Assembly (NCBI RefSeq): GCF_016808335.1
Contig: NC_053142.1
Location: 44,373,674-44,437,673 of the forward strand
Source of the DNA: Panicum virgatum
Taxonomy: Eukaryota > Streptophyta > Magnoliopsida > Poales > Poaceae
Direction: 5' to 3'
Length of the DNA: 64,000 nucleotides
A program made the translations under genes and the position numbers. Shown in pieces: positions 1-11,471 of the stretch; within the stretch, counting starts at the first letter, position 1; each line of letters begins with the position of its first letter. Under the pieces are notes generated by a model. It saw only the letters and a program-made list of their open reading frames with translations. It had not been told where the DNA came from and did no database searches.

Positions 1-879
1 GACGGAGCTAGGAAAAGGAAAATCAGAGGGGGCTAAACATCAAGAACTTGATGTTCCAGATAAAAGGCTTCTTTGAATCAAAGATACAGAGATCTGTGCT
101 CATACTAAAGCCAGAGACCAATGGGATGCTGAGTTAAGCTCCAAGGCTAGGAATTTGAAAAACTTGAATTCTGAAAATTCTATCAGATTATAACTTTGTT
201 TGTTTCTGGCTTGAAAAAAAAACAGATTGAAATAATTCTTTTTCTATCAAGACATAACAAATTAGTTAGTAAGCGGAGCTTTAGTGACTATTATTCTATT
301 AAATTGTTGTGTCCGGATTTAACTGGTAGTTTTACCATCAGAATACAGTGGCCCTTGTAACATATTGGAAACAACATTTTGTTCCATACAATGAAAGATG
401 CATGATAAAACACTATAAACCCGGACCTGGTTATTCTAGAACAATAATAGGGCTATGAAGTATTAAGGCATGCCGAGTATTAACAATGCTGGCAATGGCA
501 AGATTAGGCTCGTCATATTCATTTGCCAACCTTTAACAGTATAAAATGATGCAAGGGCCCAGTCCAGAAACAAGGGTCTAGATCAAGCATTGGAAAACCC
601 CTTGCAATAGCCGAGGAAGCGAGGCCCCCTTTTTTATGCTTCCTCTACACACAAATATCCATAGATCTGGTACATTCGCATGCATAGATCCTTTCGAGTA
701 TCCTTTTATAGACGATCTGATCTGTACTTCTCAGGTGGTAAAAGTTTTATGACCATATGCCACACGACAAAATTGAAGAAACGACGAGTGTTTGCCGATA
801 TCGGCCCAGACACAGCAGCACCATGCGAAGAAAATTAGGGGGGTGGGGCTGGGGTCTGGGGAGTGGGGTTTTTGCTTAC
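1..879 (-). other. Intron 2 of SCE copy 1 (partial)
   Basis: No exon is visible here. The sequence resembles the intron 2 of SCE copy 3: for example the stretch around 130-260 matches 32885-33005, and that around 50-110 matches about 25260-25310, with scattered substitutions. This supports reading it as the 5' part of intron 2 of copy 1, with exons 3-5 lying beyond the left edge of the window. Confidence 0.55.
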
Positions 880-1152
880 GCCTTCTTTGCCGGGGACGAC
901 GCACTTCCAGACCATGAGGTTGACGGACCCATCCGGCAGCGTCTCCGGCTTCGCCACGAACCCCTGAGGGAATCAAACAAGCACCAATGCCCCAATTTTA
1001 AAAATGGCGAGCAAGCAACTAGAATACTAGCAGTAGGGCGCAGCGGAGACGAAGCGGAAGCAGATCGCTGCGGCGCGCACATGGGGGTGGCTCCGGCGCC
1101 ACGTCTTGCGCTCCTCGGCGAGGCGGCTGCGGGCCATGCCGCCGGACGCCAT
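880..1152 (-). CDS. SCE1: SUMO-conjugating enzyme (SCE1/Ubc9-like) copy 1, exons 1-2, partial
   Basis: This is the 5' part of a SUMO E2 gene, whose family transfers SUMO from the E1 enzyme to target lysines. Exon 1 (1152-1081) gives 24 codons beginning MASGG and ending in SHPH at a GT donor. It has the N-terminal basic helix (RLAEERK) that binds SUMO and E1 in this family. Exon 2 (963-880) gives 28 codons, GFVAKPE...[12 protein letters not shown], followed by GTAAGC. Both exons are open and have consensus splice sites. The catalytic Cys exon is not in the window. The intron 2 sequence down to base 1 is homologous to that of copy 3, so exons 3-5 are inferred to lie further left. Whether the whole gene is intact cannot be judged. 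The start ATG matches the family start. Confidence 0.85.
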
Positions 1153-2742
1153 GCCCACCCGATCTAGCGTTTCCCGCTGAAATTTTGGGTTGGGGGGAGC
1201 ACGAGAGCAATGCGTGTGGATGGTTTGCCGCTTGTTTGGCACCTGGTGGCCGGAATAGCTATACATCGCGCGCGTGATGGAAAAACTTTTATCACCTGAA
1301 GAGTCTGCTCCGCATGCGTGGGCTGTGGAAAAGGGTGCGGCCCAAATGCCCCATGCCACGCGCCACCGCAATGAATCAACAGATGTTGGGCTCCACAGCT
1401 TCACGTACGGAGTGAACATTAGAAAACAATAATTTTTAAATTAATACTTCATGTTGCATGCTATGCATGCATGGCATGCACATGCATGTAACAGACACAT
1501 CTTTCTTTCTTTTTGTTTATTTTGTTTATTTGTCTTTTATACTGATTTCCTTTCTATCATTTTTACTGTTTACCACAATGCTCTGGTACATATTTCTTTT
1601 ACATTAATATGTTCGCAACGTTAAATTATTTGTCCACTTCATAGATTAATTTTTTCTGTGATGTTAAACTATTTATTTTTATTATTTATACTATACACCT
1701 AAAAGTTTGTTATGTGTAATATTTTTTTATTGCATATTATTATTTGTTCGTTATGTTTAATTTTTTTGTTCGTATAAAATAATTATTGTTCGTGCTCTTA
1801 AAATATTTGTTCCCAGTAGCTGAAATTAATTATTGAGTATTAGAAAAATGTTTTACAAAAATGTTTTGCAAACATAGGAAAATGTGATCTTGTTTTGAAG
1901 ATCTAGTTATAAAAAAATTAATAGTGCAATCTAAATTTAATTTGAATGATCAGTCTAATAGTTATAGTTTTTTTTAGTTTGAGAATTTGTATGAGGTGGA
2001 TGACATCAGCATTTTGGTCTGCTTATGCATGCATGCGTGTATGTTTTTTTTCAAGGGGCATGCGTGTATGTAGCTGGCAGCAACGACCAAGTATTAATGG
2101 GCCGGCCCAAAACAAACTACTGTGAAATTATATGGCCTTCAGGTGATGGTACGGGAAATCATCACCTGAAGAGATGCGTAACCGCACCCCCTGGTGGCCG
2201 GTGGGTTTTAGTTTAAGAGGAGGGTTCCTGCGGAGGTGGCCCAAACCCCGAGGTGTGGCGACCGGCCGGCGACCTTTCCACTAGTGGCGTGGGCTTGGGC
2301 CGGGGGATGAACACACGGCCTGCATGCCGTCCGGTCTTCTCTTTTGAAGCAGAGGACTTCGGCAGTTCGGCTGACGATTGAATTCGATTGAAGCAAGTGC
2401 AGATTCATTTGAAAATGCAGAACTGGGGAACCAAGAGTTATATATTATTGCCTTTTATTCTTTTTATGTACTACTTTGTTAATGGGTACTTTGGCTCACA
2501 AAGTTTGTTGTTTTCTAGTGGGCATCATAGCTTGGCGATGTTCTGGACATGTGCCTACTTGTAACAACCGTGGTTTGAAGCTGGCAATATATCCACTGTC
2601 TAAAAAAAGGATAATTGAGCCTTCAACAGTTTACGCACCAATATGTTTACATAACAGAAGTAGTATGACATAACAAAGGGTTTAATGAAAATTAGTTTGA
2701 TGTTTTAGATGTTGGTACTTTGTCTATAAATTTGATAAAAAA
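1153..2742. other. 5' flank of SCE copy 1 with AT-rich insertion
   Basis: No gene is supported. The stretch 2230-2305 (GTGGCCCAAACCCCGAGG and what follows) resembles 34185-34270, which lies only about 110 bp upstream of the ATG of SCE copy 3. In copy 1 the same flank sits about 1.1 kb upstream, so roughly 1 kb of mostly AT-rich sequence (about 1430-2030) appears to have been inserted. No clear terminal repeats or target duplication were found for it. Confidence 0.45.
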
Positions 2743-3597
2743 CTAGTCTATCAACCCGTGCTCCCGCACGAGCGCTAGTTAGAGATATCTAATAATTATA
2801 TATCTCACACTCTCTTTAACCAATTAAATATTCTAATCCAGTACTGCAAATATACATATTTATCATTATGTAATTATAATAAATGTGATAGGTTTAGTTA
2901 CTAATAATTTTTTCTCACTTCACATCACACCTCCATATATATTTGATATGTGTTTAATTGAACACTTTGTTTGAGATATGTGAACAACATGAAAATTGGT
3001 ATTCTTATCTCTTCTCTTGTACACGAATATATAGTGACAAACACATTATGGTTAGTATGTTATATAAATAATAACATAAATAATATATTAATAATGAACA
3101 TAAATATTATATTAATAATGATAGGAATAGTAATTTAGAATTTTATATTGATGCGCTTTAAGATTTTATCATAATAACATAATTTTGATTCAGATTTTGG
3201 GTTCATTTTAACTTTTTATTATGTTATTATTGGATAATATATATAAAAATTTAGGGGGTTATTTTATATTATTTTATAATGGCATAAGTGAGTGATTTAC
3301 ATATGAAGATTAGGGGGTTACTTTAGATTAGTTCTTTATAATGTCAGAGGTGGGTAATTTAGATACATGTTTAGGGGGTTACTTTAGTCTATTTTCATAA
3401 TGGCAAAGATGGGTAATTTATTAAAAAATAACAGATCCAATTGCTATTATGATTAGAATTGCCGAATTGATGGTCGAATGTTTATGATTTTTGTGAGAAT
3501 TTGTAGAATTTCTCTATTTTTTTAGAGTATCCACCTATGATCCTAGGTGGCTTCACCTGGATGCTTCAAAAGGAGCCTCCAATCAGTAATAGTAAGA
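2743..3597 (-). mobile_element. Non-autonomous Helitron, copy A (minus strand)
   Basis: Read on the minus strand, the element starts with TCTTACTATTACTG just after an A and ends in a GC-rich hairpin (CGTGCGGGAGCACG), a short spacer and CTAG, followed by T. These are the Helitron hallmarks: 5' TC, 3' hairpin plus CTRR, insertion between A and T and no target duplication. It has no coding capacity. Inside are three diverged copies of a ~60 bp unit containing TTAGGGGGTTA (about 3250-3420). A second copy lies in the opposite orientation at 17383-18187. Confidence 0.75.
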
Positions 3598-3787
3598 TGA
3601 GATGAATTTAACTTGGAACAAATTGAAAGTGACCGGTATTCGGAACACGGTACATATTTAAGATGTACTTCAAGTGAATTTAGTTGTTCAATAAGTGTAC
3701 GGTTATGCTGCCAAATCCAAAGACCACATTATGAACACAATCATAACAAGTTCCACAATCAGAATGAGTAATTTTGTTAAAAAAAAC

Positions 3788-3871
3788 GTAGTACATATAC
3801 GAACAAACCATCCAAGGCTACATGAGCAAGTAGTACATATACGAACAGACCATCCAAGGCTACATGAGCAA
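3788..3871. repeat. 42 bp tandem duplication at the 3' end of SCE copy 2
   Basis: Two near-identical 42 bp units (3788-3829 and 3830-3871) span the last codons, stop and start of the 3' flank of the SCE copy 2 pseudogene. The duplication is local and absent from copies 3 and 4. Confidence 0.8.
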
Positions 3872-4385
3872 AGGATACTGCTTTGCCTGCTGACGAACGC
3901 GTTTCTTATACTCTGACATATTTTGCAAATTACGATACATGACACAAACGACATAATGGTTAGCACATTATAAAAGCACAATTAAGAAGAATGTTTCATC
4001 CCAAGTTGTATATCAAAACCTTTGCAAAGAGATGATAAATGTAATGTTGTGCCCGAGATGCTGGATTTGGGTCATCAAGTAAGCCTTGGATGCATACGAG
4101 AATCTGCTGCACTGTGATGGAAGGATTCCATGCCTGAACGTAACAGAAAAACCATGAAGGGCCGGCGATGTTGCTATTTGCTTAGGTATAGAACTACTAT
4201 AATCATGCTGAAAAGAAGAAAAATATCCACTGATCACTTGTAGCATACATCACCGAGGATGGACAAGCATACTCATAGACATTTACGTGGAAGAACCCTG
4301 CTGGGAACTTGCAGGTTGGAGGACGATCTGGGTAGTTTTCACTAAATTGCAGGGTCGGTGGGAAATACCCACCCTCCCAATCGGT
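3860..4385 (-). pseudogene. SCE1: SUMO-conjugating enzyme copy 2, exons 3-5 only
   Basis: Three exons of an SCE1/Ubc9-like gene are recognisable: exon 3 (4385-4249, TDWEGGYFP...FHVNVY), exon 4 (4133-4020, AWNPSITVQQ...NPASRAQ) and exon 5 (3922-3860, ending EYKKRVRQQAKQYP). Two lesions are visible. Exon 3 is 137 nt long against 147 nt in copies 3 and 4; the 10 nt loss lies just before the catalytic Cys codon and shifts the frame. The acceptor before exon 5 reads AA instead of AG. No exons 1-2 are found upstream on this strand before the repeat block at 5636. Copy 1's exons 1-2 lie downstream of it on the minus strand, in the wrong order to be spliced to it. It is a dead 3' fragment. Confidence 0.88.
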
Positions 4386-5635
4386 CTGCGAATAAAGACA
4401 GATGATGAGTAAACACATATGGCTTATATGATGAGATGGATTAGGTAATATAGAGAATGAGTAGAGCGACAATTTGTTTTAAAAGATGAGATAATAAAAA
4501 CACTACCACCAAAACCGAAATGCCGATATAAAAGAACATTCGCAAGTGTATGGAATTAGCATATATTGAATCGAGAACCAGTAAAAGATGGCAACACCAA
4601 CCAATGCGGCTGATCGGAACAACTAAATGTTATAAGTAGCTTGCAAATATTGCTATGGACAAATGTATCTTACTACGGCAAGGAATCAAATTTATCTATT
4701 TATAGAACTCCAAATAAAATTGGACATAATGCAAACTATTACAATTAGCAATATTTCCATGGTTAAATGTATTTTACTCATGCGAACTATTACAATCAGC
4801 ATAATATATCTCCTAGTTAAATTTATATATGTCCTCCTGCATACAAGTCGAGTTTTAAATTCAAAATTTGAAGGATGATGTTGGACGTCATAACTTGCAC
4901 TAAAAGAACCATTACTTTTTTTTTGACAACGGACATATATTAAACATCAGGAACAATGTACAGAGGAGAGGTTCAGAGAACCCCAGGACGCTAAGTTCAG
5001 AGCATTTAGCACATTACAACCTTGAGTATGATACAGACAAGCACAGGTCACACAAGTAGCACCTGATTCACTAGCAGCATGCATTGCTTTGGCCTAAACA
5101 GCAAGGCGATGCACTTCCGAGTTTTGAGATCGTAACTGTTTTTTTTCACAGAACCGTTATTTTGAAAAAAAAATAGAGTGCTTAAATCAAGCCATCACTC
5201 CTGATACATATAGGATAACATCGTATAATTCCGGTCCTATTGTTTTGACCTTTAGGATTGGAGTAATGATAATACGGATAGTCAGCACAATCATATTTCA
5301 TAGTTATAAGTGAAATTCTTAGATTTTTGGAAGACGAACGACTGCAAAAACATTGTTAAGAATGTTTTCATTAGCAAGAATAAAAGTTAGAGCATAAAAA
5401 ATGATTGGGTACGGTTTCAACCATAAACGATGATGACTACAGATCAACTGATGCTGCTTATACGACTCCATTGGTACCTCATGAAAAATCAAATCTTTGA
5501 GAAATCAATACATATTCCATGGTGGTAAAATTAATTTAATGTTGAAGTTTTTTCTATAAATTTATTCAGAGTTGGAGATGATGTCATAGAAGTTAGAACA
5601 AATCTAAATTAATCAATTATTTGAAAGAGAAGAGG
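4386..5635. other. Non-coding region between SCE copy 2 and repeat block A
   Basis: The first ~300 bp still resemble introns and flank of the other SCE copies. T-runs at about 4917-4924 and 5140-5147 bracket a ~230 bp segment that may be a small retroposed insertion, but no target duplication was found. No gene is supported. Confidence 0.4.
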
Positions 5636-8600
5636 CCATCAGGCGTGCGCCGGCGCAAGCTCTGCGTCGTGTTCTGTCGTCCGTATTTGTGGTTGTAGTG
5701 GAGGTTGTGTGTGTAGTGGCACTGCTAATCGTTGTAATTTTTTTCCTTTTCTCTCCATGAACATCTCATCTTAACGAAGGGGTTACATGCATGAAACACC
5801 AGGCGTGTTTTTTTTATGGCAACACCAGGCATGCTTAGTTATATGTATTGTTGATTTTTCTTTTTTTTCCCATCAAAGTCAAGGAAAAAAAGGAACAAGA
5901 AATGATTCCCTTGCCACATTGATCAAGTGACTTAGGAGCATGCAAAAGGAACAAGAAATGATTCCCTTGCCACATTGATAAATTGACTGAAGAAGAAGGA
6001 GAAGAAGAAGACGACCAATGCCATTGGTTAATCTGTTCTTAATTTCCTATGAATTAACGCACAATGCCCTGTGACTCTGCCTTGACAATCCCAGTGCACA
6101 CGGGGACGGGGATGTCCTTTGCCTCTCTTAGTTGTTGGTTAGAGCATGTCTAGTGTTGTGGTGGTGAGCGAGTATTTTTTTTTCCTACGTACATTTTCTA
6201 GATTAACCTTCAGACTGGATGACCGAACTCTTGCGTTAGGACAGGCAAGACTACTCTTTAGCGCGGGAACGAAGGACCAATGCTTAATCCGAATCCGTGC
6301 TATCCCACAAGCTTTGCCTATCGAATGTGAATACCAAGCACATCAAGCGTGGACAATCTGAAGACGAAATGCCCCATTGTCTCGGTGCTTGCTCGATTCG
6401 CGAAGTGTCTTCTGTTGCTTCTTTTGTGCAGCATGCCTGCTAGTCTTTTTGGACGATTCCCCAATGAAAAGACAGATCGATGCGCATGAGTCGGTGGTGG
6501 AAGGCGAGTGACGCTACGTCTGACGGTCTGAACGTGGCGGTGCTCCGGCGAACCGAGGCACAGAGCGAGACGGCGTTCATGGGCGGGGCCGTCTGCCGTG
6601 GTTGTGGAAACATCGGTCAGTACATCGGCGCCCACGCTGCTCATCGGCACGGCGGCACGTGCGCGCTCGCCGCGGCATGGCGAGTCAGAAGGGTCTGAAC
6701 AGGCCCGCTCTCCGGCAAGCCACCGCATGCGGCGAAGATGGAGTTCTTCCGTCCGGCGGTCGTGGCGGCTATCCGGCGAGCCTGGGCAGCGTCCACCGGG
6801 GCGGACGGTACTCGAAATCCTGTCCGGGGGTGGACGGTAATTCAAATACCGTCCACCCCTGGTTCATGTTCGGCCGTTGGATCGAGCACGTGAGGCCCGG
6901 ATCGGGCAGACAAAGGACGAGTCGTTGTCAGCTCGTCAGGCAGCTGCGCCCGCGCGGGAGCTGGATGACGCCAACGTCATGGCAAAGGTAGGAGGCCCAG
7001 GTCCGGCGCACCTCTGGAGCGTGGTGGACCACGCCCGCGGGATCGCCGGGCAACTACGCAGGGAACTTCGTCGCCGCTCCCTTGGAGATCAGCCCTGGCG
7101 GCTCGCGCGCTCTGGTCCGTGGGGCCGCTGCACGGACCTCGTCGTCGCCGCCCGCCAGCGTGGGCTTCCTGTTGCTCCGAGTTCGATGTTGCGGCCGTCG
7201 TTCGGAAAGCTCCAGGAGGAAGGAGAGGGAGTTAACCGATGCCTACGGCGCGGGTGCTCTCCGGCGAGCCGCAGAGGCGGCGTCCTTGCCACGACCAGGG
7301 GCGGACGGTATTGACCGGGGGTGGACGGTATCTCATTCGGGAAATCCACCCCTGGGTCCCCGACAGCCATCCGATTGGACTCGTGCGGCCCGGATCGGAC
7401 GTGGATCGCGCTCGGGGTTGCCCGTCCTCGTTAGGCAGGCTCGATCGGGAGCTGCACGGCGGAGGCCAGAGGTCTAGATCAGATGGATCATCGGATCCAG
7501 GCGGAATCGTCGAGAGGCACCGGCGGCGATACGCCGATCGAGGACGCGTCGAGCTTCGCCTCCTCTTTCATCAAGAACAGCTCGTGCGCTATGGTCTGGG
7601 ACTCTGGGCAACCGTCCAACCGGGCACACGAGTATGGTCGATCGACCTCGGAGCCGTCGGGTCGACCTCGTCGTTGTTGCCTCTGGCGTGTACGAGGTGG
7701 CGAGCACGGCGAGGGAGCTGTCCGTGGACACGCACACGTATCGAGCTGCGCCAGCGCCGCGTGCAGGTTGCGTGCTGCAGGGACGAGGTTGTCCACTGCG
7801 ATGCCGGTCACACCGCCGCGGACAATACCTGTTGGAGCCGGCGGTGGCCGCCGAGCTCTGGATCATCTCCGGCGAACTCAGGGACGCAAGGAACACACGC
7901 GCACGCGAGAACTGATGAGATGAACACACGTATTGTGCTGCCAACAGCCGCAGCGTTTTCTGTTCTTTCTCATTACTTATCACAAGTGCATACACGGGCT
8001 TGAAGCCCCGATCGCACACGCTGCACGGTGCGCCGTTTGTTCGGTCACCCGTGCGACATGCACGGCGAACGCGTCGTGGCGAGAAGTATGCAAAGACGCG
8101 GTCACGACGCAGCCTAGGCACATCTCTAGCCGCCCGTGATTCTACGCTACAACAGAAACAAACATGCAACATGCAGGTACATAACAGGATTACAAACGTG
8201 TTAGCTAGCTAAACTAACAACACCATGGCGCCGACCTCATCCAAGATGGCTACGACAGGAACCGCGCGATCGGCGGCGGCAGTACGCGCTGGGATAGAGT
8301 AGTTAATTTGACAGGCAACCAACGCCCGGGCGCACGGTGGCTCTCCTGCGAGCCTCGGCGGCGCGGCATGCAGCCGAGGAGGCGTTCCAGAGGCGGACGG
8401 TACCGACCGGGGGTGGACGGTATTTGAAATACCGTCCGCCCCTGGGTCTTGTCAGCCGCTGGATCGGATTCGTGCGGCCCAGATCGGAGGACTCCCATCG
8501 TCCTCGTCAGGCACCAGCGCCATGCCGCCAAGGCGGACGGCGGAGTCCCAGGTCGGGTGCACCGGGAACCTCTCGAGCGTGGAGGACCATGCCGGCAGAG

Positions 8601-8643
8601 GATGCGGGGTGAATCCGCCGCCATTTTTTGGGAGAAAAGCTAG
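5636..8643 (+). repeat. GC-rich duplicated block A (pair of 18617-21723)
   Basis: A ~3.0 kb segment that is collinear with 18617-21723. Homology starts abruptly at GCATCAGGCGTGCG and ends at GGGAGAAAAGCTAG. It carries the 3' tail of a small membrane-protein pseudogene, an AT-rich spacer, then ~2 kb of GC-rich sequence full of overlapping ORFs in all frames with no recognisable domain. Palindromes built on GGACGGTA...TACCGTCC occur at about 6797-6862 (imperfect), 7303-7350 (imperfect) and 8414-8437. The GGCCGTTGGATCG-type phrase follows several of them. It could be part of a decayed transposon or a duplicated intergenic segment. Confidence 0.7.
5638..5760 (+). pseudogene. C-terminal tail of small membrane protein (fragment in block A)
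   Basis: About 40 codons in one frame read IRRAPAQALRRVLSS followed by a run of V, L, I and F residues and a TGA stop, matching the C-terminal membrane segment of the pseudogene at 18243-18741 with a few substitutions. The rest of the gene is missing because block A begins here. Confidence 0.6.
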
Positions 8644-9665
8644 TGCGCTCTGGTCTTTTCAAGCGTCCCCTGGGGCCGCCGGCTCGTGCTTCGTCCTCGC
8701 CGCGGGCATGGGCTCTTTCTACTGCTCCAAGTTCCATCGCGGCGCAGGATAGAAGTGGCGGGCACTTTGCAGGATCAAATCATCGTCGCAGCGTGCGAGA
8801 CCGCAGCAATGGCGTATAGTACTTTAGTTTGCAGGTTCAGACTTGAGGCGGGTCAGGGGGACTGAGGCACTGAGCCAGGCGCTGCCATCTGAACAGAGAT
8901 TTTTTTTTTCTTCTCGAATGCCTTGATTAACATAATAACATGGACGTATGCCTTGATTAGCATAATAACATGGACGTACGCGCTGCTCTACATTGCGCCA
9001 TTCTTAGCGTGTATAAAGCTGTAAGCTCAATTTCAGCATTGAGTTTCTGACTGACATGGGGTTGGAAGCCAGAGATGATTTGAAGCATAGTTGCGGCTGT
9101 AGCTGATGAACCAAGAGTGAACTCGCCGTAGATGCAGCAAAAAACAAATGAAAAATGAGAGACAAAGAAATTCCACATTTCTGTTTCATGCCTTCGCATG
9201 CAGCCAAGACAGGTTTGGGTTCATGGCTTGGACTCCATGGAGGAGTCACAGCCTTTCTCGCATTGATTCGTGTTATCTAATCTGTAATTGTTCCTTTGCT
9301 TGTAACAACGTTATGATTCACCGAGAGAGAGAGGTCTAATCTGGTTTTTATGGGACACTATCTGATCAAATGAGAATGGATTCAGGTAATATAGGTATCA
9401 TTATGCTAATGTAGGCGATTCATTGAGCAGGGTAACATCATATATGCTGGGGAGAGGAGAAATTGAAGATAAGGATCCCTAGCAAGAAAATTAAGGAAAA
9501 GGGAAAGTACTGGAACTAAAAAGAGAACTTTAATTTCTGAAGAGGAACAAAATCATCTAGAATGTTACAACACAACCATATGCAAACAAGCCAATTTTTT
9601 AAGCATCACAACTTCGTACATCACACAACAGCATTCTGGGAATACCAAAGGGTTCATGAAATATA
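8644..9665. other. Non-coding region before copia element 1
   Basis: No gene is supported. A ~31 bp unit is tandemly repeated twice at about 8919-8980. Several short antisense ORFs around 8957-9249 have no recognisable domain. The last five bases (9661-9665, ATATA) are the left target duplication of the copia element. Confidence 0.45.
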
Positions 9666-10631
9666 TGTTGGACTAATTGGGCTTGGCCCACTATTAGTCT
9701 TCTAATCAAGAACTTCAAAAGTCCACAATAGTTGCTAAGTGAAAAAGGGATTAGTACCACATTGTGTTAACACTAATGAGGTACTCAACTTAAATAGTGA
9801 GTTGTGAGATACATACGAGAAGTTGAAGGGAGACATGAAAATCCACACGTGCGCGCTGCCGCCCGCCCGCGATGCGCCGGGCCGGGCCGTGCCGTGGCAT
9901 GTCGTGGATTGGCCGGCCGGGGCCTGCCTGGATGGGCCAAGTTTTGGCACTCGACCCAATAGCCAAACCCTAGCCGCCAACTCTCAAAGAATGTAACTCC
10001 AGTGTTTGGTCCAAGTTTGCGCTTCTTGACGATTGGTACATTTACTTGTGTTTGGTCCAAGTTTGCGCTTCTTGATGATTGGTACATTTACTTTACCCAG
10101 GTCCAGGTTCATCCCCCCGACAGGGAGTAAGCCACCTTCTTGACTTGAGCTAAGCTTCTGCATCTCCGGCCAGAGCTCTCTGCACGCACAGGGAACTCCG
10201 GCAGCAGGCCTCTGGAACTCCGTCCGTCAAGCGTACTTGCACTGGTAGGCGAGCGATCAAGTTTTTGGGGAGCGCCCCTTGCAGGCGCGACTGCTCCTTC
10301 CGCTCTTTCTCCGACAAACGCCACTTCCCCGACCATCGCTGCCATGGTAGTGCAGATGAGGGGAACCGCGAGCACGGCTGCCGGTGCCAACACCGAGAGT
10401 GGTGGTTCTGGTGGAGCTCATGCCGCGAGCACCGGCACTGAGTCCACCCAAGGGTATAAATCTACATCCTCTCTGATTAAGCATTTCATTAGTGCTATGC
10501 TACTAGTTGCTCTGTTTAGTAGTACAGTAGAGAATGCTTATGCTTATGTTAAGATGCTCATGTTCATGTTAGTATCTATTACATCATTTTTATGGATTAA
10601 AGCATGTTGCAAAATGGCTAGATATTCAACA
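9666..10631 (+). repeat. 5' LTR of copia element 1, rearranged
   Basis: This 966 bp LTR differs structurally from its 914 bp partner at 15149-16062. It contains about 115 bp (about 9982-10097) not present in the partner: two tandem copies of an inverted pol fragment matching the complement of about 12637-12675, plus a short piece matching the complement of about 12797-12812. It also lacks about 77 bp that in the partner (about 15486-15562) holds the TATA box. The 5' promoter is therefore probably disabled. Confidence 0.85.
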
Positions 10632-11470
10632 ATCCAAAAACTTGATAGGTCATTTTCAAGTGCTAGCTTTGCTGCGTCTTTGAAACCGCCGCCCCTGCAA
10701 GATGGTGGGGCAAATTATAAGATCTGGCGTACGCGAGCTACGCTATGGTTCACTGCTATGCACTGTGAGCACGTGGTCAGGGGAAAGTGCATCGAACCTC
10801 CCCTCTCGGCTGAGGAAGCAAGGAGGTTTGATGAGGCAGATAACCTGTTCAGGGGGGCTCTTCTCAGTGTACTTGCAGAGAGCATGCTGCGGGTGTACAT
10901 GGACATGCCTACGGGCAAGGACATGTGGGATGCACTTGAGGCCAAGTTCGGGGTGGCCGATGCTGGCACTGAGCTGTATAAGATGGAGCAGCTCTATGAC
11001 TACAAGATGGTCGATGACCGATCTGTAGTAGAGCAGGCCCATGAGATACAAATGCTGGCAAAGGAACTCTCGAACATGGAGTGTGTGTTGCCTGACAAGT
11101 TTGTGGCCGGCGGTATCATCGCGAAGCTGCCACCTACTTGGTCTGGCTTTGCCACTTCTCTAAAGCACAGGAGGCAGGAGTTTAGTGTGACTGACCTCAC
11201 AGCCACTGTTGGTGTGGAAGAGAATGCGAGGGCAAAAGACACACCTGGCAAGAAAATGCATGATGAGGGAGGTTCCAGCGCCAACCTGGTGCAAAGGAAG
11301 AACCCTCATGCAGCTCACAAGAAGTAGAAACCCAAGAATTACATCAAGCCCAAAGCTACAACCTTTAAGAAGAAGAGCAAAGAAAAGGGTGGTTGTTATG
11401 TCTGCGGGTCCAATGAGCACTGGGCAAAGGATTGCCCAGACCGCAAGGACAAGCCAAAGAAGACATCAAA
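10615..11470 (+). pseudogene. copia element 1 gag
   Basis: Gag polyprotein region, which would form the virus-like particle. An ATG at 10615 lies within the last bases of the LTR, and the frame is open upstream into the LTR to 10344. It shows the copia gag pattern (NYKIWRTRATLWF, then LEAKFG and LYDYKM helices) and, after a stop at 11325-11327, a CCHC zinc knuckle (CYVCGSNEHWAKDC, about 11396-11437). The stop separates the gag body from the knuckle, so no full gag product is expected. Confidence 0.85.
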
Positions 11471-11471
11471 C

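Noticed and set aside
880..4385. Joining exons 1-2 at 880-1152 with exons 3-5 at 3860-4385 as one gene
   Set aside because: All are on the minus strand, so exons 3-5 would be transcribed before exons 1-2. They are two different copies.
6318..8643. Many 70-250 codon ORFs in the GC-rich duplicated block
   Set aside because: All frames are open by base composition. None is conserved as a frame between the two blocks and none has a domain.
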